This document shows, piece by piece, positions 16,950-27,404 of a stretch of 62,472 nucleotides of DNA; within the stretch, counting starts at the first letter, position 1, and the number at the start of each line of letters is the position of its first letter. The position numbers were made by a program, and so were the translations under genes. The stretch lies in the NCBI RefSeq assembly GCF_003386535.1, contig NZ_QTTN01000039.1, positions 1 to 62,472 of the forward strand, given 5' to 3'. This DNA comes from Paenibacillus taihuensis. GTDB taxonomy: Bacteria > Bacillota > Bacilli > Paenibacillales > Paenibacillaceae. The notes under the pieces were generated by a model that saw nothing but the letters and a program-made list of their open reading frames with translations, was not told the origin of the DNA and did no database searches.

Positions 16950-17990
16950 ATGTTTGCACCACGCACCACCTCCACTCGCCGCCGCGCTGTCCTGTGGACG
17001 ATCTTGACTCTCGTTTTTGCCGTTGTAATTGCAGGCTGCGGGAACAGCTCGAATAATACGGGAAGCACAAACAACACGTCGGCGAACACCGAATCGGCCA
17101 ATACGAACAGCGAGGCTGCTGAGCCGGCTTCCGATACAGCAACACGCACAGTGAAGCATGCCATGGGTGAAACTGAAATTACAGGCACGCCGAAGAAAAT
17201 CGTCGTTCTAACGAACGAAGGAACGGAAGCACTTCTCGCCCTTGGCATAAAGCCGGTTGGCGCAGTGAAATCGTGGACAGGCGACCCTTGGTATCCGCAT
17301 ATCAAGGACGAGATGGAAGGCGTAACGGTTGTCGGCGAAGAGAGCCAGCCGAACCTTGAGCTTATCGCTGGCCTGCAGCCGGATCTCATTATCGGGAACA
17401 AGATGCGCCAAGAGAAAGTTTACGAGCAGCTGAAGGCGATTGCGCCAACCGTAATGGCAGAAGACCTGCGCGGCTTGTGGAAGGTTAACTTCAAGCTTTA
17501 TGCGGAAGCTGTTGGCAAGACCGAGGAAGGCAACAAGCTGATCGCCGACTTTGATGCACGCATCGACGACTTCAAGGCAAAAGCCGGCGACAAGCTGAAT
17601 CAAACGGTATCCGTCGTTCGGTTCATGGCAGGCAAAACACGCGTTTATCATACGAACACGTTCTCCGGCATTATTTTCGATCAAATCGGCCTTGCACGCA
17701 CGGAAATGACGAAGAACGCGAAGGATACGTTCGTCGACGAAATTACGAAGGAGCGTCTGCCTGAGGCGGATGCGGACCGGATCTTCTACTTCACGTATGA
17801 GACGGGCGACGGCAAAGCGAGCGACACGGAGAAGGAATGGACGAACGATCCGCTTTGGAAGAACCTGAAGGCCGTGAAGAACGGTCAAGCGTACAAAGTG
17901 GACGACGCGATCTGGAATACAGCCGGCGGCATTAAGGCAGCGAACCTGATGCTGACGGAGCTTTTCAAAATTTATGGACTGACTGAATAG
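16950..17990 (+). CDS. iron-siderophore ABC transporter binding lipoprotein
   Basis: 346 aa. An Arg-rich start, one hydrophobic stretch and the lipobox VIAGC put the lipid-anchored Cys at residue 30. An Asn/Thr/Ser linker is followed by the two-lobed FecB/FepB fold (KIVVLTNEGTEALLALG; EDLRGLWKVNFKLYAEAVG; DRIFYFTYETGDG). The ATG at 16950 is 9 bases from GGGGG; an ATG at 16944 sits too close. It diverges from its permeases. The siderophore type cannot be told. Confidence 0.92.
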   Translation: MFAPRTTSTRRRAVLWTILTLVFAVVIAGCGNSSNNTGSTNNTSANTESANTNSEAAEPASDTATRTVKHAMGETEITGTPKKIVVLTNEGTEALLALGIKPVGAVKSWTGDPWYPHIKDEMEGVTVVGEESQPNLELIAGLQPDLIIGNKMRQEKVYEQLKAIAPTVMAEDLRGLWKVNFKLYAEAVGKTEEGNKLIADFDARIDDFKAKAGDKLNQTVSVVRFMAGKTRVYHTNTFSGIIFDQIGLARTEMTKNAKDTFVDEITKERLPEADADRIFYFTYETGDGKASDTEKEWTNDPLWKNLKAVKNGQAYKVDDAIWNTAGGIKAANLMLTELFKIYGLTE

Positions 17991-18009
17991 TTATAGTTTA
18001 AGCGTGCTG

Positions 18010-18036
18010 AAGCGACCCCTTGCGGGTCGCTTTTTT
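18010..18036 (+). terminator. terminator of the siderophore-binding gene
   Basis: AGCGACCC/GGGTCGCT stem with a 5-nt loop and six T. Confidence 0.9.
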
Positions 18037-18128
18037 GTCGTTATTCGGAAGCGCGGGAGAGTATGTTTTTCTTCGGTTGGTAACAATACCCTTGGCTAGT
18101 TTTCATTTACTTCGAGAGGAGCTTACGC

Positions 18129-18278
18129 GTGAACAAGAATCAACATGACGCTCCCGGCGGCGATTCGAATCAGACGCTGACGACCGGGCAAGGTCATCCT
18201 GTCACGGATAATCAGAACATTCGCACTGTCGGGGGCCGCGGTCCGAGCACACTCTGGAACAGCTTCGCCCGAGTATAA
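18129..18278 (+). pseudogene. catalase N-terminal remnant
   Basis: A GTG start with a good ribosome site (GAGAGGAG) opens 49 codons. Residues 16-40 ([18 protein letters not shown] and on to GGRGPS) are the conserved N-terminus of clade-type catalases. After the point where TLENFHFLEK would be expected, the frame runs LWNSFARV and stops. The heme pocket and everything after are gone. A second short frame to about 18384 (ending ALRDALSVE) may be what is left of the C-terminus, implying an internal deletion of most of the gene; that part is a guess. Confidence 0.7.
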
Positions 18279-18416
18279 GGAGCAACAGGCTTGTCGCCCA
18301 CTTTGCCGTAGGCCTCGAAGACGCCATGAGCGCCAGCGCCGCGGCCATGAACGAAGCGCTCAGGGATGCGCTCTCAGTCGAATAGACTGATTTTCTCGAT
18401 AAAATGATAGTTCTCA

Positions 18417-18475
18417 AATGTGGGGTACTACGTACCTCTCTTTGCCACTTTCTCGCCGATTTCCGTCAATGTGGG
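18417..18475. repeat. solitary 51-bp repeat unit plus a 9-bp start of a second
   Basis: The complement of 18417-18467 matches the consensus of the 8114-8827 array at nearly every position, including GGTACGTAGTACC and GGCGAGAAAGTGGC. A partial second unit (AATGTGGG) follows. It lies about 10 kb away from the array, in the gap between the catalase remnant and the ltaS terminator. The rest of 18279-18562 shows no gene. Confidence 0.9.
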
Positions 18476-18562
18476 TGAAAGCTATCCCCGTCGGCCTTCT
18501 CGCTGCGCCTAGCCGCTCCCCGAGCCCGCCTCGCAGCGCCACACCGCACACGCGCACAATCC

Positions 18563-18593
18563 AAAAAGAGCAGTGACCCAAGGGTCTGCTCTT
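18563..18593 (-). terminator. terminator of the LtaS-type gene
   Basis: Minus strand: AAGAGCA/TGCTCTT outer and GACCC/GGGTC inner stem followed by T-run. Confidence 0.8.
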
Positions 18594-18615
18594 CTTCCGC
18601 ATTCACTCTATATCC

Positions 18616-20514
18616 TTATTCCCTTTTCCCCGTAACAGCCGATACCGGCTTATCCGCTTCCGTCTTATCCGGCAGCTGCTTCACATAGCTGTCTGACAGA
18701 TTCAGCAGCTTCAGCGTCCGGTTGTACTGGCCATTCGTAATACCCCGATCGACCGTGCTGCCATTCGCCAGCGAGTAATTCGTGCCATCCTCATACGCGA
18801 TGCCTGGCATGAACAAGAAATCATTCGTAATAACGGAACCCGACGGCAGGAAGTGGCGCATCGGAATCATATCGGACGGCTGGTTCAACAAGTCTTGGCC
18901 GAAATGAATTTGCCCATCCATCGACACGCCGGCCAAGTTCGCAATCGTTGGCATAATATCGACTTCTCCGCCCATTTGCGAGACTACTTTCGGATAGGTA
19001 ACGCCTGGTGCATGGAGAACGGCACCGATCCGGAACATGTCGGTATACCCGTATTCATGGCCGAGCATCTCGGCAACCAGATCCTTCTCCTTGTTATCCA
19101 GCGAGTAGAGCGACAGCCCTTGGTGGTCTCCGTAGAACATAATGATGCTGTCGTTCCACAGACCGCTCTCCTTCAGCCCTTCAATGAACTGGCCAAGCGC
19201 ATAGTCGGCATAATTCTGCGAGCGGATATAGTCACCGACAAGCGTTCCCTCGAAACGCTCAGGCAGCTGCATTTTGTACTTGCGCTCCGGCAGGTCGAAC
19301 GGATGATGCGCGCTCATCGAGATCACTTGCGCGTAGAACGGCTTATCGCTCTCGTCCATCTTCTTCAGCTCCGGAATCGTCTTCGCATACAGCACTTCAT
19401 CGGAAGAACCGAATGCAACGTGATCGTCATCGCCGTACCAGGCTTGGTCGTAATACTTATCCCAGCCAATCGCGCTGTACAGCTCCGTCCGATTCCAGAA
19501 CTCGATGGCATTCGTATGGAATGTCGCCGTGTCGTAACCGTTGGCATGCATCAGTTTCGGGAAGCTTGGAAGCGCCTTGGCCACGTTCGTATCCGTCGCC
19601 GCTTCGTGCTTCGGCACATATAGCGATGTATTCACCACATACTCGGCATCCGAGGTCGTGCCTTGCCCAACCATCGTATAGAAGCGGTTGAAGTGGAAGT
19701 TCTCCGCCGCCAGCTTGTTCATATTCGGCGTAATTTCCTGACCGTCGATTTTCAGGCCGATGAGGAAATCCTGGAACGATTCCATCTGCAGGATAATGAC
19801 GTTCTTACCCTTGTCTGCACCGAAGTACTTCGGCTGCAGCGGCTGCTCGATCCCTTTCAGCCTATCGATCTCGCTCTGGGTGATTTGATCCATCGGGACG
19901 AGGTCATCATCTTCCGTCGAATCCGCGAAGATCGTGTACACCTCATAGTTGAGAATGCCCATTTCCTCCGCCTGTTTGTTTTCGTTCATGCTGGCGCGGT
20001 TCGGCCAGATGTTAAGCAAGCACAGCATCAGCGACACTGCGAACAGCGCGATAATGCCGCGTTTCTTCCGCACCGGGCGAGCGCTGACTGCCTGCTGGTA
20101 CGAGACGTTCTTCGGACGCCACAGAATGAACGTAAGCACGATAATATCGACGAAAATAAATAAATAGTACGGGTCCAGCAAAGAATACGTACTGTTGCCG
20201 ACCTGCGTTACCTTATCGGCCTGACGGAGCGCATGGTACGTAACGATAATTCCGTAATATTTGTAATACATGAGGACGGTAAAATAAAGTAACGTAAACA
20301 GCAGGTTCACGATCATGTAATACAGCATTTTGCGTTTGCTCGCCAGCCATTCAATCAAGCAGAAGACGACCCAGAAGAACGGAATTTCCGTTACGACGGT
20401 CATCCATGAAGGTCCCTCGTCGAACACGACCGACCAAGCCAATAAACCCTTGACCAACAATATAATGGTAAAATAAATAAATCTGCGGTTAAGCAGCCTT
20501 CTCAGAAAAGGCAC
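18616..20514 (-). CDS. LtaS-family sulfatase-fold enzyme (lipoteichoic acid synthase type)
   Basis: 632 aa from a GTG start behind GAGGGAG. About five membrane helices fill residues 10-180. They are followed by an extracellular sulfatase-fold domain (about 240-560) with metal-binding QMESFQ, the catalytic Thr in GQGTTSDAEY, SMSAHHPF and FYGDHQG. This is the LtaS/YfnI/YqgS family, which transfers glycerol-phosphate from phosphatidylglycerol to polymer chains. Firmicutes often carry several paralogues; which this is cannot be told. Confidence 0.88.
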   Translation of the reverse strand: MPFLRRLLNRRFIYFTIILLVKGLLAWSVVFDEGPSWMTVVTEIPFFWVVFCLIEWLASKRKMLYYMIVNLLFTLLYFTVLMYYKYYGIIVTYHALRQADKVTQVGNSTYSLLDPYYLFIFVDIIVLTFILWRPKNVSYQQAVSARPVRKKRGIIALFAVSLMLCLLNIWPNRASMNENKQAEEMGILNYEVYTIFADSTEDDDLVPMDQITQSEIDRLKGIEQPLQPKYFGADKGKNVIILQMESFQDFLIGLKIDGQEITPNMNKLAAENFHFNRFYTMVGQGTTSDAEYVVNTSLYVPKHEAATDTNVAKALPSFPKLMHANGYDTATFHTNAIEFWNRTELYSAIGWDKYYDQAWYGDDDHVAFGSSDEVLYAKTIPELKKMDESDKPFYAQVISMSAHHPFDLPERKYKMQLPERFEGTLVGDYIRSQNYADYALGQFIEGLKESGLWNDSIIMFYGDHQGLSLYSLDNKEKDLVAEMLGHEYGYTDMFRIGAVLHAPGVTYPKVVSQMGGEVDIMPTIANLAGVSMDGQIHFGQDLLNQPSDMIPMRHFLPSGSVITNDFLFMPGIAYEDGTNYSLANGSTVDRGITNGQYNRTLKLLNLSDSYVKQLPDKTEADKPVSAVTGKRE

Positions 20515-20545
20515 CCCACATCAGCTCCCTCTAACGTTGCTAGCA

Positions 20546-21193
20546 CTATGCACTTCCTCCGACAACATGAGCCAGCTCGCACAAATGCAGCTGCGGCGGC
20601 TTCGGCAGCACGCCGAGCACCGTAGCCATGATGCCGAGCGGATATCCCTTGGCAAACGAACCGAGCACCTCTTTCTTGCGCATGCTCGCTCTGAGCTGCT
20701 TGCTTGAATCGAACTGACCGATATTGATGGCCAGCGGCTGATCGACACTAAGCAGCAAATTCGACGATACGTACCCCGGTTGTTTGCGCATATAGGGGAT
20801 TGTATGCTCGAAGTGGGCGATCAGTTCTTCTCGTTTCTCCGGAGCAAAGTGAACGATGTTCACAAAATGCGATAAATTCGAACCTTGCTCGATCGACGTG
20901 AAGCCTTGATTCGTCCGATGATCGCTAATTTCTACTGTAAAACGGTTCGGCGCCGCCGTTTCCTCCGCAGTCGTGTCGACATGCGCGAGCGAAATGACAT
21001 GCTTGCCGCCAGTCGCACGCAAAATAGCGCCGCTCCGCACCGATCCGTCATGCCAGACCCGGTCTATGGCGCTGATCGCATGCTGCACCTCAACCTTCTG
21101 TTTATGCCGGTATGGCGCAGGCAGCACCTTCAAGCGGACAAGTTGCCCGACGCCCTGCCTTAATTGCAGCACCGGATTTAATTCGCCTTTCAT
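20546..21193 (-). CDS. antibiotic-biosynthesis-monooxygenase-domain protein
   Basis: 215 aa. The C-terminal half (about 105-185) carries an ABM ferredoxin-like domain: LSHFVNIVHFAPEKREELIAHFEH, then MRKQPGYVSSNLLLS. The first half is a less clear domain of similar size. ABM proteins are small cofactor-free or heme-degrading monooxygenases. The gene diverges from a MarR regulator across an operator-rich gap and is probably its target. It is 31 bp from the LtaS-type gene on the same strand. Confidence 0.7.
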   Translation of the reverse strand: MKGELNPVLQLRQGVGQLVRLKVLPAPYRHKQKVEVQHAISAIDRVWHDGSVRSGAILRATGGKHVISLAHVDTTAEETAAPNRFTVEISDHRTNQGFTSIEQGSNLSHFVNIVHFAPEKREELIAHFEHTIPYMRKQPGYVSSNLLLSVDQPLAINIGQFDSSKQLRASMRKKEVLGSFAKGYPLGIMATVLGVLPKPPQLHLCELAHVVGGSA

Positions 21194-21235
21194 CTCTGTT
21201 ATTCACCCCGCAAAGACCCCATTCATAGAGTCGCT

Positions 21236-21303
21236 AGAATAATACAATTGATTGTCCGGTCAATTAGTTGTAAGATACAACTATCGATATGATTGTATTA
21301 TAC
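21236..21303. promoter_or_regulatory. nested palindromes, MarR operator region
   Basis: The centre is TAGTTGTA-AGA-TACAACTA (21265-21283), a perfect 8+8 dyad of MarR type. An outer pair AATAATACAAT / ATTGTATTAT flanks it. It lies between the divergent monooxygenase and marR genes. Confidence 0.75.
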
Positions 21304-21367
21304 AAGTTTTTAAGATGTCAATTACCGTTCAGAAGTTGACAAAAAAGTGAATAAGCGGTGAACGAAA

Positions 21368-21844
21368 ATGATTACAGATAACAGCACGATGCAGCTGCTG
21401 CAGCAGGAAATGGCAATTTTCATACGTCGGGCAGAAGCCGCCCGCATCGCATATTTGAGCGAGCATGACTGCGATCGCTCCACTTATTTATTGCTTCAGC
21501 ATTTGAAGAAGAATGGGCCGGTCGGCTTGAAGGCAATGTCGACCTCGCTGCAGCTCGATATTTCCACCGCGAGCCGGCAGATCGCGTCGCTGGAAGCCAA
21601 GGGCTTTGTCGAGCGCACCTCCGATCCGAAGGATGCGAGAGTAAGCCTCCTGCAGCTGTCAGAGGAAGGCAGCAGCTTCTTACGCCGGGCGAAGGAGCTT
21701 CGCCATCAGTTCTTTACGCTTCTACTTGGGGAATGGTCGCAAGAGGAATGTGAACAATTCGGCCAATTGCTGCAGAAGTTTAACCAAACGGTCGAGCAAT
21801 TTCGACAACGGAAGATATCCCTATTAAAGGAAAATGAGCAATAA
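21368..21844 (+). CDS. MarR-family transcriptional regulator
   Basis: 158 aa. The winged HTH covers about 40-115: STYLLLQHLKKNGPVGLKAMSTSL, ISTASRQIASLEAKGFVERT, then DPKDARVSLLQLSEEG, the wing with the family's DxRxxxLxLT pattern. Likely represses itself and the divergent ABM-domain gene through 21265-21283. Confidence 0.88.
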   Translation: MITDNSTMQLLQQEMAIFIRRAEAARIAYLSEHDCDRSTYLLLQHLKKNGPVGLKAMSTSLQLDISTASRQIASLEAKGFVERTSDPKDARVSLLQLSEEGSSFLRRAKELRHQFFTLLLGEWSQEECEQFGQLLQKFNQTVEQFRQRKISLLKENEQ

Positions 21845-21900
21845 GGTCGAATAAATTCATTACAGCATCCTACTAAAGAAGTAGAATGGAGTCCTGCGTA

Positions 21901-24405
21901 ATGAATACAATTCGCGATTTAATTACTAATCTCTCGATTTTATCTGTATTTATTGTGATTGCCGGACAATTGTTCTATAACAAAGAGCCGAATATCATCC
22001 GCACTTGGCGTTACAAGCTGGCCGTTGGCGTTGTCCACGGTCTTTTTGGCATTGTGCTGATCCTCTTCGGCGCCGCGCTCGACGATCGCCATGTCATCGA
22101 CTCCCGATTCGTATCGATCCTCATGTCCGCCTATTTCGGCGGCCCGATTTCGTCCGTCATAACAGCCAGCATGGTGATCGTATTCCGGACCATACAAGTG
22201 CCATCCCTCTTCGTGACCGTTCTTTGCGCCAATATGATTATCGCGCTCGGCTGCGGGTTCATCTCGATCAAGCTGCGCTCACATACGCGCAAGTGGCTCT
22301 ATATGCTGCTTTTTTTAACTACTGTGCTCGTTGTCGATTATGTATTCGTGTTCAACTTCCCCCTTCAGCCTTACGTCGCTGAGCATCTCGCGATTAACCT
22401 TATTGGCGGATCCACAACGGCTCTGCTATGGCGCTTCTTCAGACGCAACCGCGAGCTCGCCCGGCAGATGGAGCTGTTGAAGAACGAGTATCATGAGGTC
22501 CTTCGCCTGCAGCCTGGCCTCATCTACAAAGTGTCCGTGCAATCGTCTCGCTATTTGTGCACGATGATGACCGGTCAGCTTCTGGAATCGCTTGGCCTGA
22601 AGTCAGAAGATATCGTCGGATTGTATTGCGATGATATTGAAGCGCTGCCCAGAGAAACGATTACTCTGCTTCAAGTCCACTACGGCAAAGTGCTCCAGAC
22701 CGGCGAGAAATCGAGGTTCGAGGTCCATATTGCAGGCGTTGAGCTGCTCGTCGCCATTCAGCCGGTATTCCGGGACGCCCTGGTGAAGGAGCTCATCGTC
22801 TTCTTCACCGACATTACCGAACGCCATAAGCGCATACTCGCCGATGAAGCGAACCAAGCGAAGAGCCAGTTCCTTGCGACGATGAGCCACGAGATCCGCA
22901 CACCGCTCAGCGGCATTATCGGGCTGACGCAAATTCTAATGAATACGTCGCTCTCCAGCGTGCAGCAAGAGTACTTGTCCAAGATCAATTCCGCCTCGAA
23001 CGCCCTGCATTCGATTATTAACGATATTCTGGACTTCTCGAAGATCGAAGCTGGCAAAATCGAGCTCGAGCATGTGCCGATCCAGCTCGACGCCTTCTTC
23101 GGCAAGCTATCGGATATGACCGGACTGCTTATCGACAATAAGCCGATTGAAGTGCTGTTCGACATTGCGGACAACTGCCCGGGTACAATCATCGGCGACC
23201 CGCTCCGTCTGGAGCAAATCATGCTCAATCTGTGCGGCAATGCAATCAAGTTCACGGAGTCCGGCTCCATACATATTAAAGCTGAAGTCATCGACGATGC
23301 CGAGGCCGCGCGCAGGATTCGATTCAGCGTGCAAGATACGGGCATCGGAATTTTGCCGGAGCAGCTGAAGCAACTATTCCGCCCATTCTCGCAGGCGGAC
23401 AGCTCGACAACGCGCAAATACGGGGGCACCGGGCTCGGCCTCATCATATGCAAGCACTTGGTCGAAATGATGGGCGGCACGATTGACGTCGCCAGCGAGA
23501 AAGGGCAGGGCAGCAAGTTCACGTTCCAGCTGCCGCTCGAGCAGGCTTCTGAGCTGCCGCTGCCTGCGGCTGCCATGTTCAAGGAGCTGGCCGGACGGCG
23601 CGCGCTGCTGCTCGGAAGCCGATCCTTGTCGACGTCCCATATGCGGCAGCTGCTGCTGTCGATGGGAATGGAAGTGTTCGTCTCCGAAGCGTGGCCGAAT
23701 CAGCCTCTGCACGTAGATGTGGACGTGGTGCTCGTTGATGCGTCGCAGCCCTCGCTCACGACCGGATTATGGACGAACCTGACGAAGGAAGCCCGCCGGA
23801 GGCGCATTCCGAGCATCATTATGGCGACGGCCAACGTGCGCAATGCGCTGCTGCATACGACGATAGAAGAGCTCTCGAGCGGCGGCATTCTGCTGAAGCC
23901 GATCAGCCGAATTCGGCTGTATCAGCGGCTGGTGGCTTTACTTACGCACGCTGCTGCTCCGGTGCTGCCGGAGCCAATAAGCACGAACACAGTGGCTGCA
24001 GCAGCTGCAAGCCGCGGCGCGCGGCGAGTCATTCTCGCCGAAGACAACGAGATTAATCAAATTATCGGGATCGAAATTTTGCAAAGCAGCGGGTATTACG
24101 TAGAAGTGGCGAACAATGGCCATGAGGTGCTTCAATTGCTGGAGCAATCGGCTTGGGATGCCATTCTCATGGACATCCATATGCCGGAGATGGATGGCTG
24201 CGAGGCGACGAGACGGATTCGCGCCGACAAGCGGTTCGCTTACCTGCCGATCATCGCGCTCACAGCCGATGCGTTCGCACAGAATCACGATAACTATCTC
24301 AAAGCCGGTATTACCGATATTGTCACGAAGCCGATTGAGAAGGCCGTCCTGATGCGGATGCTGAACAAGTACTGCGGCACTGCAGCGGCAGTGGATCACG
24401 TATAG
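21901..24405 (+). CDS. hybrid histidine kinase with membrane sensor and receiver
   Basis: 834 aa, start at 21901 (GGAG 9 bases upstream). Five to six membrane helices (1-185) resemble the 5TM-LYT sensor of LytS. Then a PAS-like segment (about 200-305), HisKA with His330 in [11 protein letters not shown], HATPase with N-box MLNLCGNAIKF and G-box KYGGTGLGL, a degenerate receiver-like stretch, and an intact receiver with Asp758 in MDIHMPEMDG. It has no HPt domain, so phosphate must pass on through another protein. It is convergent with the next hybrid kinase, 23 bp apart. Confidence 0.92.
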   Translation: MNTIRDLITNLSILSVFIVIAGQLFYNKEPNIIRTWRYKLAVGVVHGLFGIVLILFGAALDDRHVIDSRFVSILMSAYFGGPISSVITASMVIVFRTIQVPSLFVTVLCANMIIALGCGFISIKLRSHTRKWLYMLLFLTTVLVVDYVFVFNFPLQPYVAEHLAINLIGGSTTALLWRFFRRNRELARQMELLKNEYHEVLRLQPGLIYKVSVQSSRYLCTMMTGQLLESLGLKSEDIVGLYCDDIEALPRETITLLQVHYGKVLQTGEKSRFEVHIAGVELLVAIQPVFRDALVKELIVFFTDITERHKRILADEANQAKSQFLATMSHEIRTPLSGIIGLTQILMNTSLSSVQQEYLSKINSASNALHSIINDILDFSKIEAGKIELEHVPIQLDAFFGKLSDMTGLLIDNKPIEVLFDIADNCPGTIIGDPLRLEQIMLNLCGNAIKFTESGSIHIKAEVIDDAEAARRIRFSVQDTGIGILPEQLKQLFRPFSQADSSTTRKYGGTGLGLIICKHLVEMMGGTIDVASEKGQGSKFTFQLPLEQASELPLPAAAMFKELAGRRALLLGSRSLSTSHMRQLLLSMGMEVFVSEAWPNQPLHVDVDVVLVDASQPSLTTGLWTNLTKEARRRRIPSIIMATANVRNALLHTTIEELSSGGILLKPISRIRLYQRLVALLTHAAAPVLPEPISTNTVAAAAASRGARRVILAEDNEINQIIGIEILQSSGYYVEVANNGHEVLQLLEQSAWDAILMDIHMPEMDGCEATRRIRADKRFAYLPIIALTADAFAQNHDNYLKAGITDIVTKPIEKAVLMRMLNKYCGTAAAVDHV

Positions 24406-24428
24406 CTGCAGAGGATAGCCTATGCCCT

Positions 24429-27404
24429 CTATCCGTGCTTGATCGCGTAGAGAACTTCATGCAGCATATGCTCGAACTCGGGCAGAAGACGCTCTATCGA
24501 CTCCGTCTGACGCTCCCGAATCGCGATTTGCAGCTCGCCCGACAAGGCGGACAGCTCCTTCGCGCCGATGCATAAGGCGTCCGCCTTCAACGTGTGCGCC
24601 AGTCTGACGGCACCTTCTATATCCCCGTTTGCCAGGACGTTCCTTATTCCGACAGCCGATTCCGTGTAATCGTCCTCGAATGCACGCAGAATCTGGCTGT
24701 ATACCGTCTCACTGAAGTCGAAGCGTTTCATTGCTCCTTCTCTGTCCAAGAATAAGACAGGTTCGGAACGTTCGGCAACGGCGGCGACAGCTTCTGCAGC
24801 TTCTGCGCCTTCGTGCGCTCTCGAGGCTTGGATTACTCGCTGAAGCACACTGTAGAGCTGAATCGGGTCAAAGGGCTTCGTGATGTAAGCAATCATCCCC
24901 TCAGCGAGCACCTTCTCTTCCACGCCCTTCATCGCGTCGGCTGTCATGGCAATAATCGGCGTGTCGCTGCCATTCGCCAGCCTCCGAATAATTCGTGCAG
25001 CTTCGTAGCCGTCCATAACCGGCATCTGCAGATCCATCAGAATGGCGTCATACCTCTTGCCCTCCACATGTTTCACCGCTTCTTGGCCGTTATCCGCCAC
25101 ATCGATATGCCCCGCAACTTCTTTCAAAATCTCTTTATCGACCATCTGGTTTATCTCGCTGTCTTCCACGAGCAGAATGACGGCCTCGCCCAGCACGGGG
25201 AAATTGGTCTCGAAATCCGGCTCCTGCTTCATGCTCGGCTTCGTGCTCACATGCGGTTGAACCAGACCCATAATTTCGTCGTACAGCAGCGACTGGCTGA
25301 TCGGATAATGGAGCATTTTCTTGATCGCCGGCGAGAACGAATCCGCATTCGTCTCGGACTCGTAGTAGGAGCCCATGAGCACAATATCCTGTTCTGCAGC
25401 AGGGAAGCTCGTCTTGATCCGCTCGGCCAGCTGCGTCACTTCAGCGCCGTTCAACTGCCGATCCAGAATAATTAGATCATACGGGCCATGCAGCTCAATC
25501 TCTCTCATCACCTTGCCGGCTTCATCGACCGTGTTGATTATGAATTGGAACTGCTCAAGCTGGCTTTTCAACACGAGGCTCATTTCCGCATTGTCGCTCA
25601 CGATCAGGATGCGCAGAAATTTAATCGGCAGCGGCAATTCACTCTTGGCGACAGCTCCCGCGCTATAGCCAAACTTCGACGTAAAGGAGAAGCAGCTCCC
25701 CGAATCAACAACGCTCTCCACCTGAATATTCCCGCCCATGAGCTCCACGAGGCTCTTGCTGATGACAAGGCCAAGTCCGGTACCGCCGTATTTTCGGGTC
25801 GTCGACATATCGGCCTGCGTAAATTCACGGAATAACAGCCTTTGCTGCGCTTCGGATATGCCAATCCCCGTATCGCGAACGGCGAACTGCAGCATGACGT
25901 CATGCTCTTCTTTCACAACAGCTTTGACCGAGATGGATACAGTGCCGTTCTCCGTAAATTTAATCGCATTGTTCGATAAGTTGAGCAGCACTTGATTCAG
26001 GCGAAACGGGTCACCCGTCAGCATCTGCGGCACCTCGGGCGAGATGGAGAAGTGCAGCCTCAGCCCTTTGTCATACGCCTTGAAGCTGATCATGTTCGAA
26101 AGATTGTTCAGCACCTCGTACAGGTCAAAATCAATCTGTTCAACCGTGATCTTCTTCGCCTCGACCTTGGAGAAATCCAAAATATCATTGATGATGGCGA
26201 CTAAACTTTTGGCGGAACTAATGGTTTTGTCCACGTAATCTTTCTGCCGGCTGTTCAGCTTGGTCTGCTGCAGCAAATAATTAAGACCGATCACCGCATT
26301 GATCGGCGTGCGTATCTCATGGCTCATATTGGCCAGAAACTCGCTCTTCGCGCGATTGGCGGATTCCGCCGTTTCCTTCGCTTCCGCCAGCTCCTTCGTG
26401 CGCTGCGCAACCAATTCTTCCAGATGCTCTTGATATTCCTGTACCTGTACCTTCTCCAGCAGCAGCTCCCTGTTGACGGATTCCGCCTTCTCCTTCGCCT
26501 CGACAAGCTCGCTCTGCTCCAGGAGATGCTGATACAGCTCGGTCATATTATAGTAAAGCCGGACATGCTCATAGATAAGAACCGCGAGCAAGATATTCCC
26601 GCTCATGAAGCTGTTCCACTTGGCCATGTACCAGCTGAAATCGTAGCGATGCACCGAGTTGATCGACAGCAGCACATCAAGCGCCGAAGCCAGTACGGCG
26701 ACAGCGAGCCAGAGGTCGGTTACCGACCTCGTCCCCGGTTTCAGCAGGAGCCCGATAAAGGCGCCTAATGAAATCAGAAACGTGAGAAGAAGCCCACACT
26801 TAAACAGCATGGTATATTTGCCGTTCACGATGAGCACAGGGAGCGAAGAACTGCTGCATGCCACCCATACGGTAATGCCGGTCGCGATGGTGAAGACCGA
26901 GATCAGCATGACCACGGACCAGGCACGAACCTGCCGCACGCTCCACTGCACCTTCCGGTAACGGACGCTTACGAACAAATACATGCAGACGAGCAGCCCG
27001 AAGCCGCCATGCAGAATCGCATATAGCAAGGAAGGCGTCTGCCTGCCTTCATTCATCAGGCCCGCTTTCGTGAATAACTCGGGAAACGACAGCAAGAGCG
27101 GGATCGTAATGAGCGCCGAGAACAGATAAGCTGCGGAGAGCACCAGTACGCCCGGAGAGCGATTCACACGGAATTGATTGAACAGCACGAACGCCGTAAT
27201 GAAGTTAAAACAGATGACCGTAGAGGTTACGGTAGGGAAGAATCCCGGCGTGTCCATCGTCTTAACATGAGCGACAGGTAAAATGCAGAGCGAAATGAAC
27301 ACCAGAAAGGCGCCAACAAGAAATGCCGATCTCCGCTGAGAAGCGCTGGTTGGCAATGTCATCAAAGTAAGTGCGTTGCTGTCTCTAACTGGTTTGGCCG
27401 CCAT
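24429..27404 (-). CDS. hybrid histidine kinase with MASE-type sensor, two receivers and HPt
   Basis: 991 aa. Eight or so membrane helices (about 25-290) look like a MASE4-type sensor. A coiled coil (290-350) leads to HisKA with His362 ([11 protein letters not shown]), then HATPase ([20 protein letters not shown]), a first receiver-like domain (about 590-720), an intact receiver with Asp791 ([10 protein letters not shown]) and a C-terminal HPt domain with His937 ([10 protein letters not shown]). All steps of a His-Asp-His relay are in one protein; the final response regulator is not evident. Confidence 0.92.
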   Translation of the reverse strand: MAAKPVRDSNALTLMTLPTSASQRRSAFLVGAFLVFISLCILPVAHVKTMDTPGFFPTVTSTVICFNFITAFVLFNQFRVNRSPGVLVLSAAYLFSALITIPLLLSFPELFTKAGLMNEGRQTPSLLYAILHGGFGLLVCMYLFVSVRYRKVQWSVRQVRAWSVVMLISVFTIATGITVWVACSSSSLPVLIVNGKYTMLFKCGLLLTFLISLGAFIGLLLKPGTRSVTDLWLAVAVLASALDVLLSINSVHRYDFSWYMAKWNSFMSGNILLAVLIYEHVRLYYNMTELYQHLLEQSELVEAKEKAESVNRELLLEKVQVQEYQEHLEELVAQRTKELAEAKETAESANRAKSEFLANMSHEIRTPINAVIGLNYLLQQTKLNSRQKDYVDKTISSAKSLVAIINDILDFSKVEAKKITVEQIDFDLYEVLNNLSNMISFKAYDKGLRLHFSISPEVPQMLTGDPFRLNQVLLNLSNNAIKFTENGTVSISVKAVVKEEHDVMLQFAVRDTGIGISEAQQRLLFREFTQADMSTTRKYGGTGLGLVISKSLVELMGGNIQVESVVDSGSCFSFTSKFGYSAGAVAKSELPLPIKFLRILIVSDNAEMSLVLKSQLEQFQFIINTVDEAGKVMREIELHGPYDLIILDRQLNGAEVTQLAERIKTSFPAAEQDIVLMGSYYESETNADSFSPAIKKMLHYPISQSLLYDEIMGLVQPHVSTKPSMKQEPDFETNFPVLGEAVILLVEDSEINQMVDKEILKEVAGHIDVADNGQEAVKHVEGKRYDAILMDLQMPVMDGYEAARIIRRLANGSDTPIIAMTADAMKGVEEKVLAEGMIAYITKPFDPIQLYSVLQRVIQASRAHEGAEAAEAVAAVAERSEPVLFLDREGAMKRFDFSETVYSQILRAFEDDYTESAVGIRNVLANGDIEGAVRLAHTLKADALCIGAKELSALSGELQIAIRERQTESIERLLPEFEHMLHEVLYAIKHG

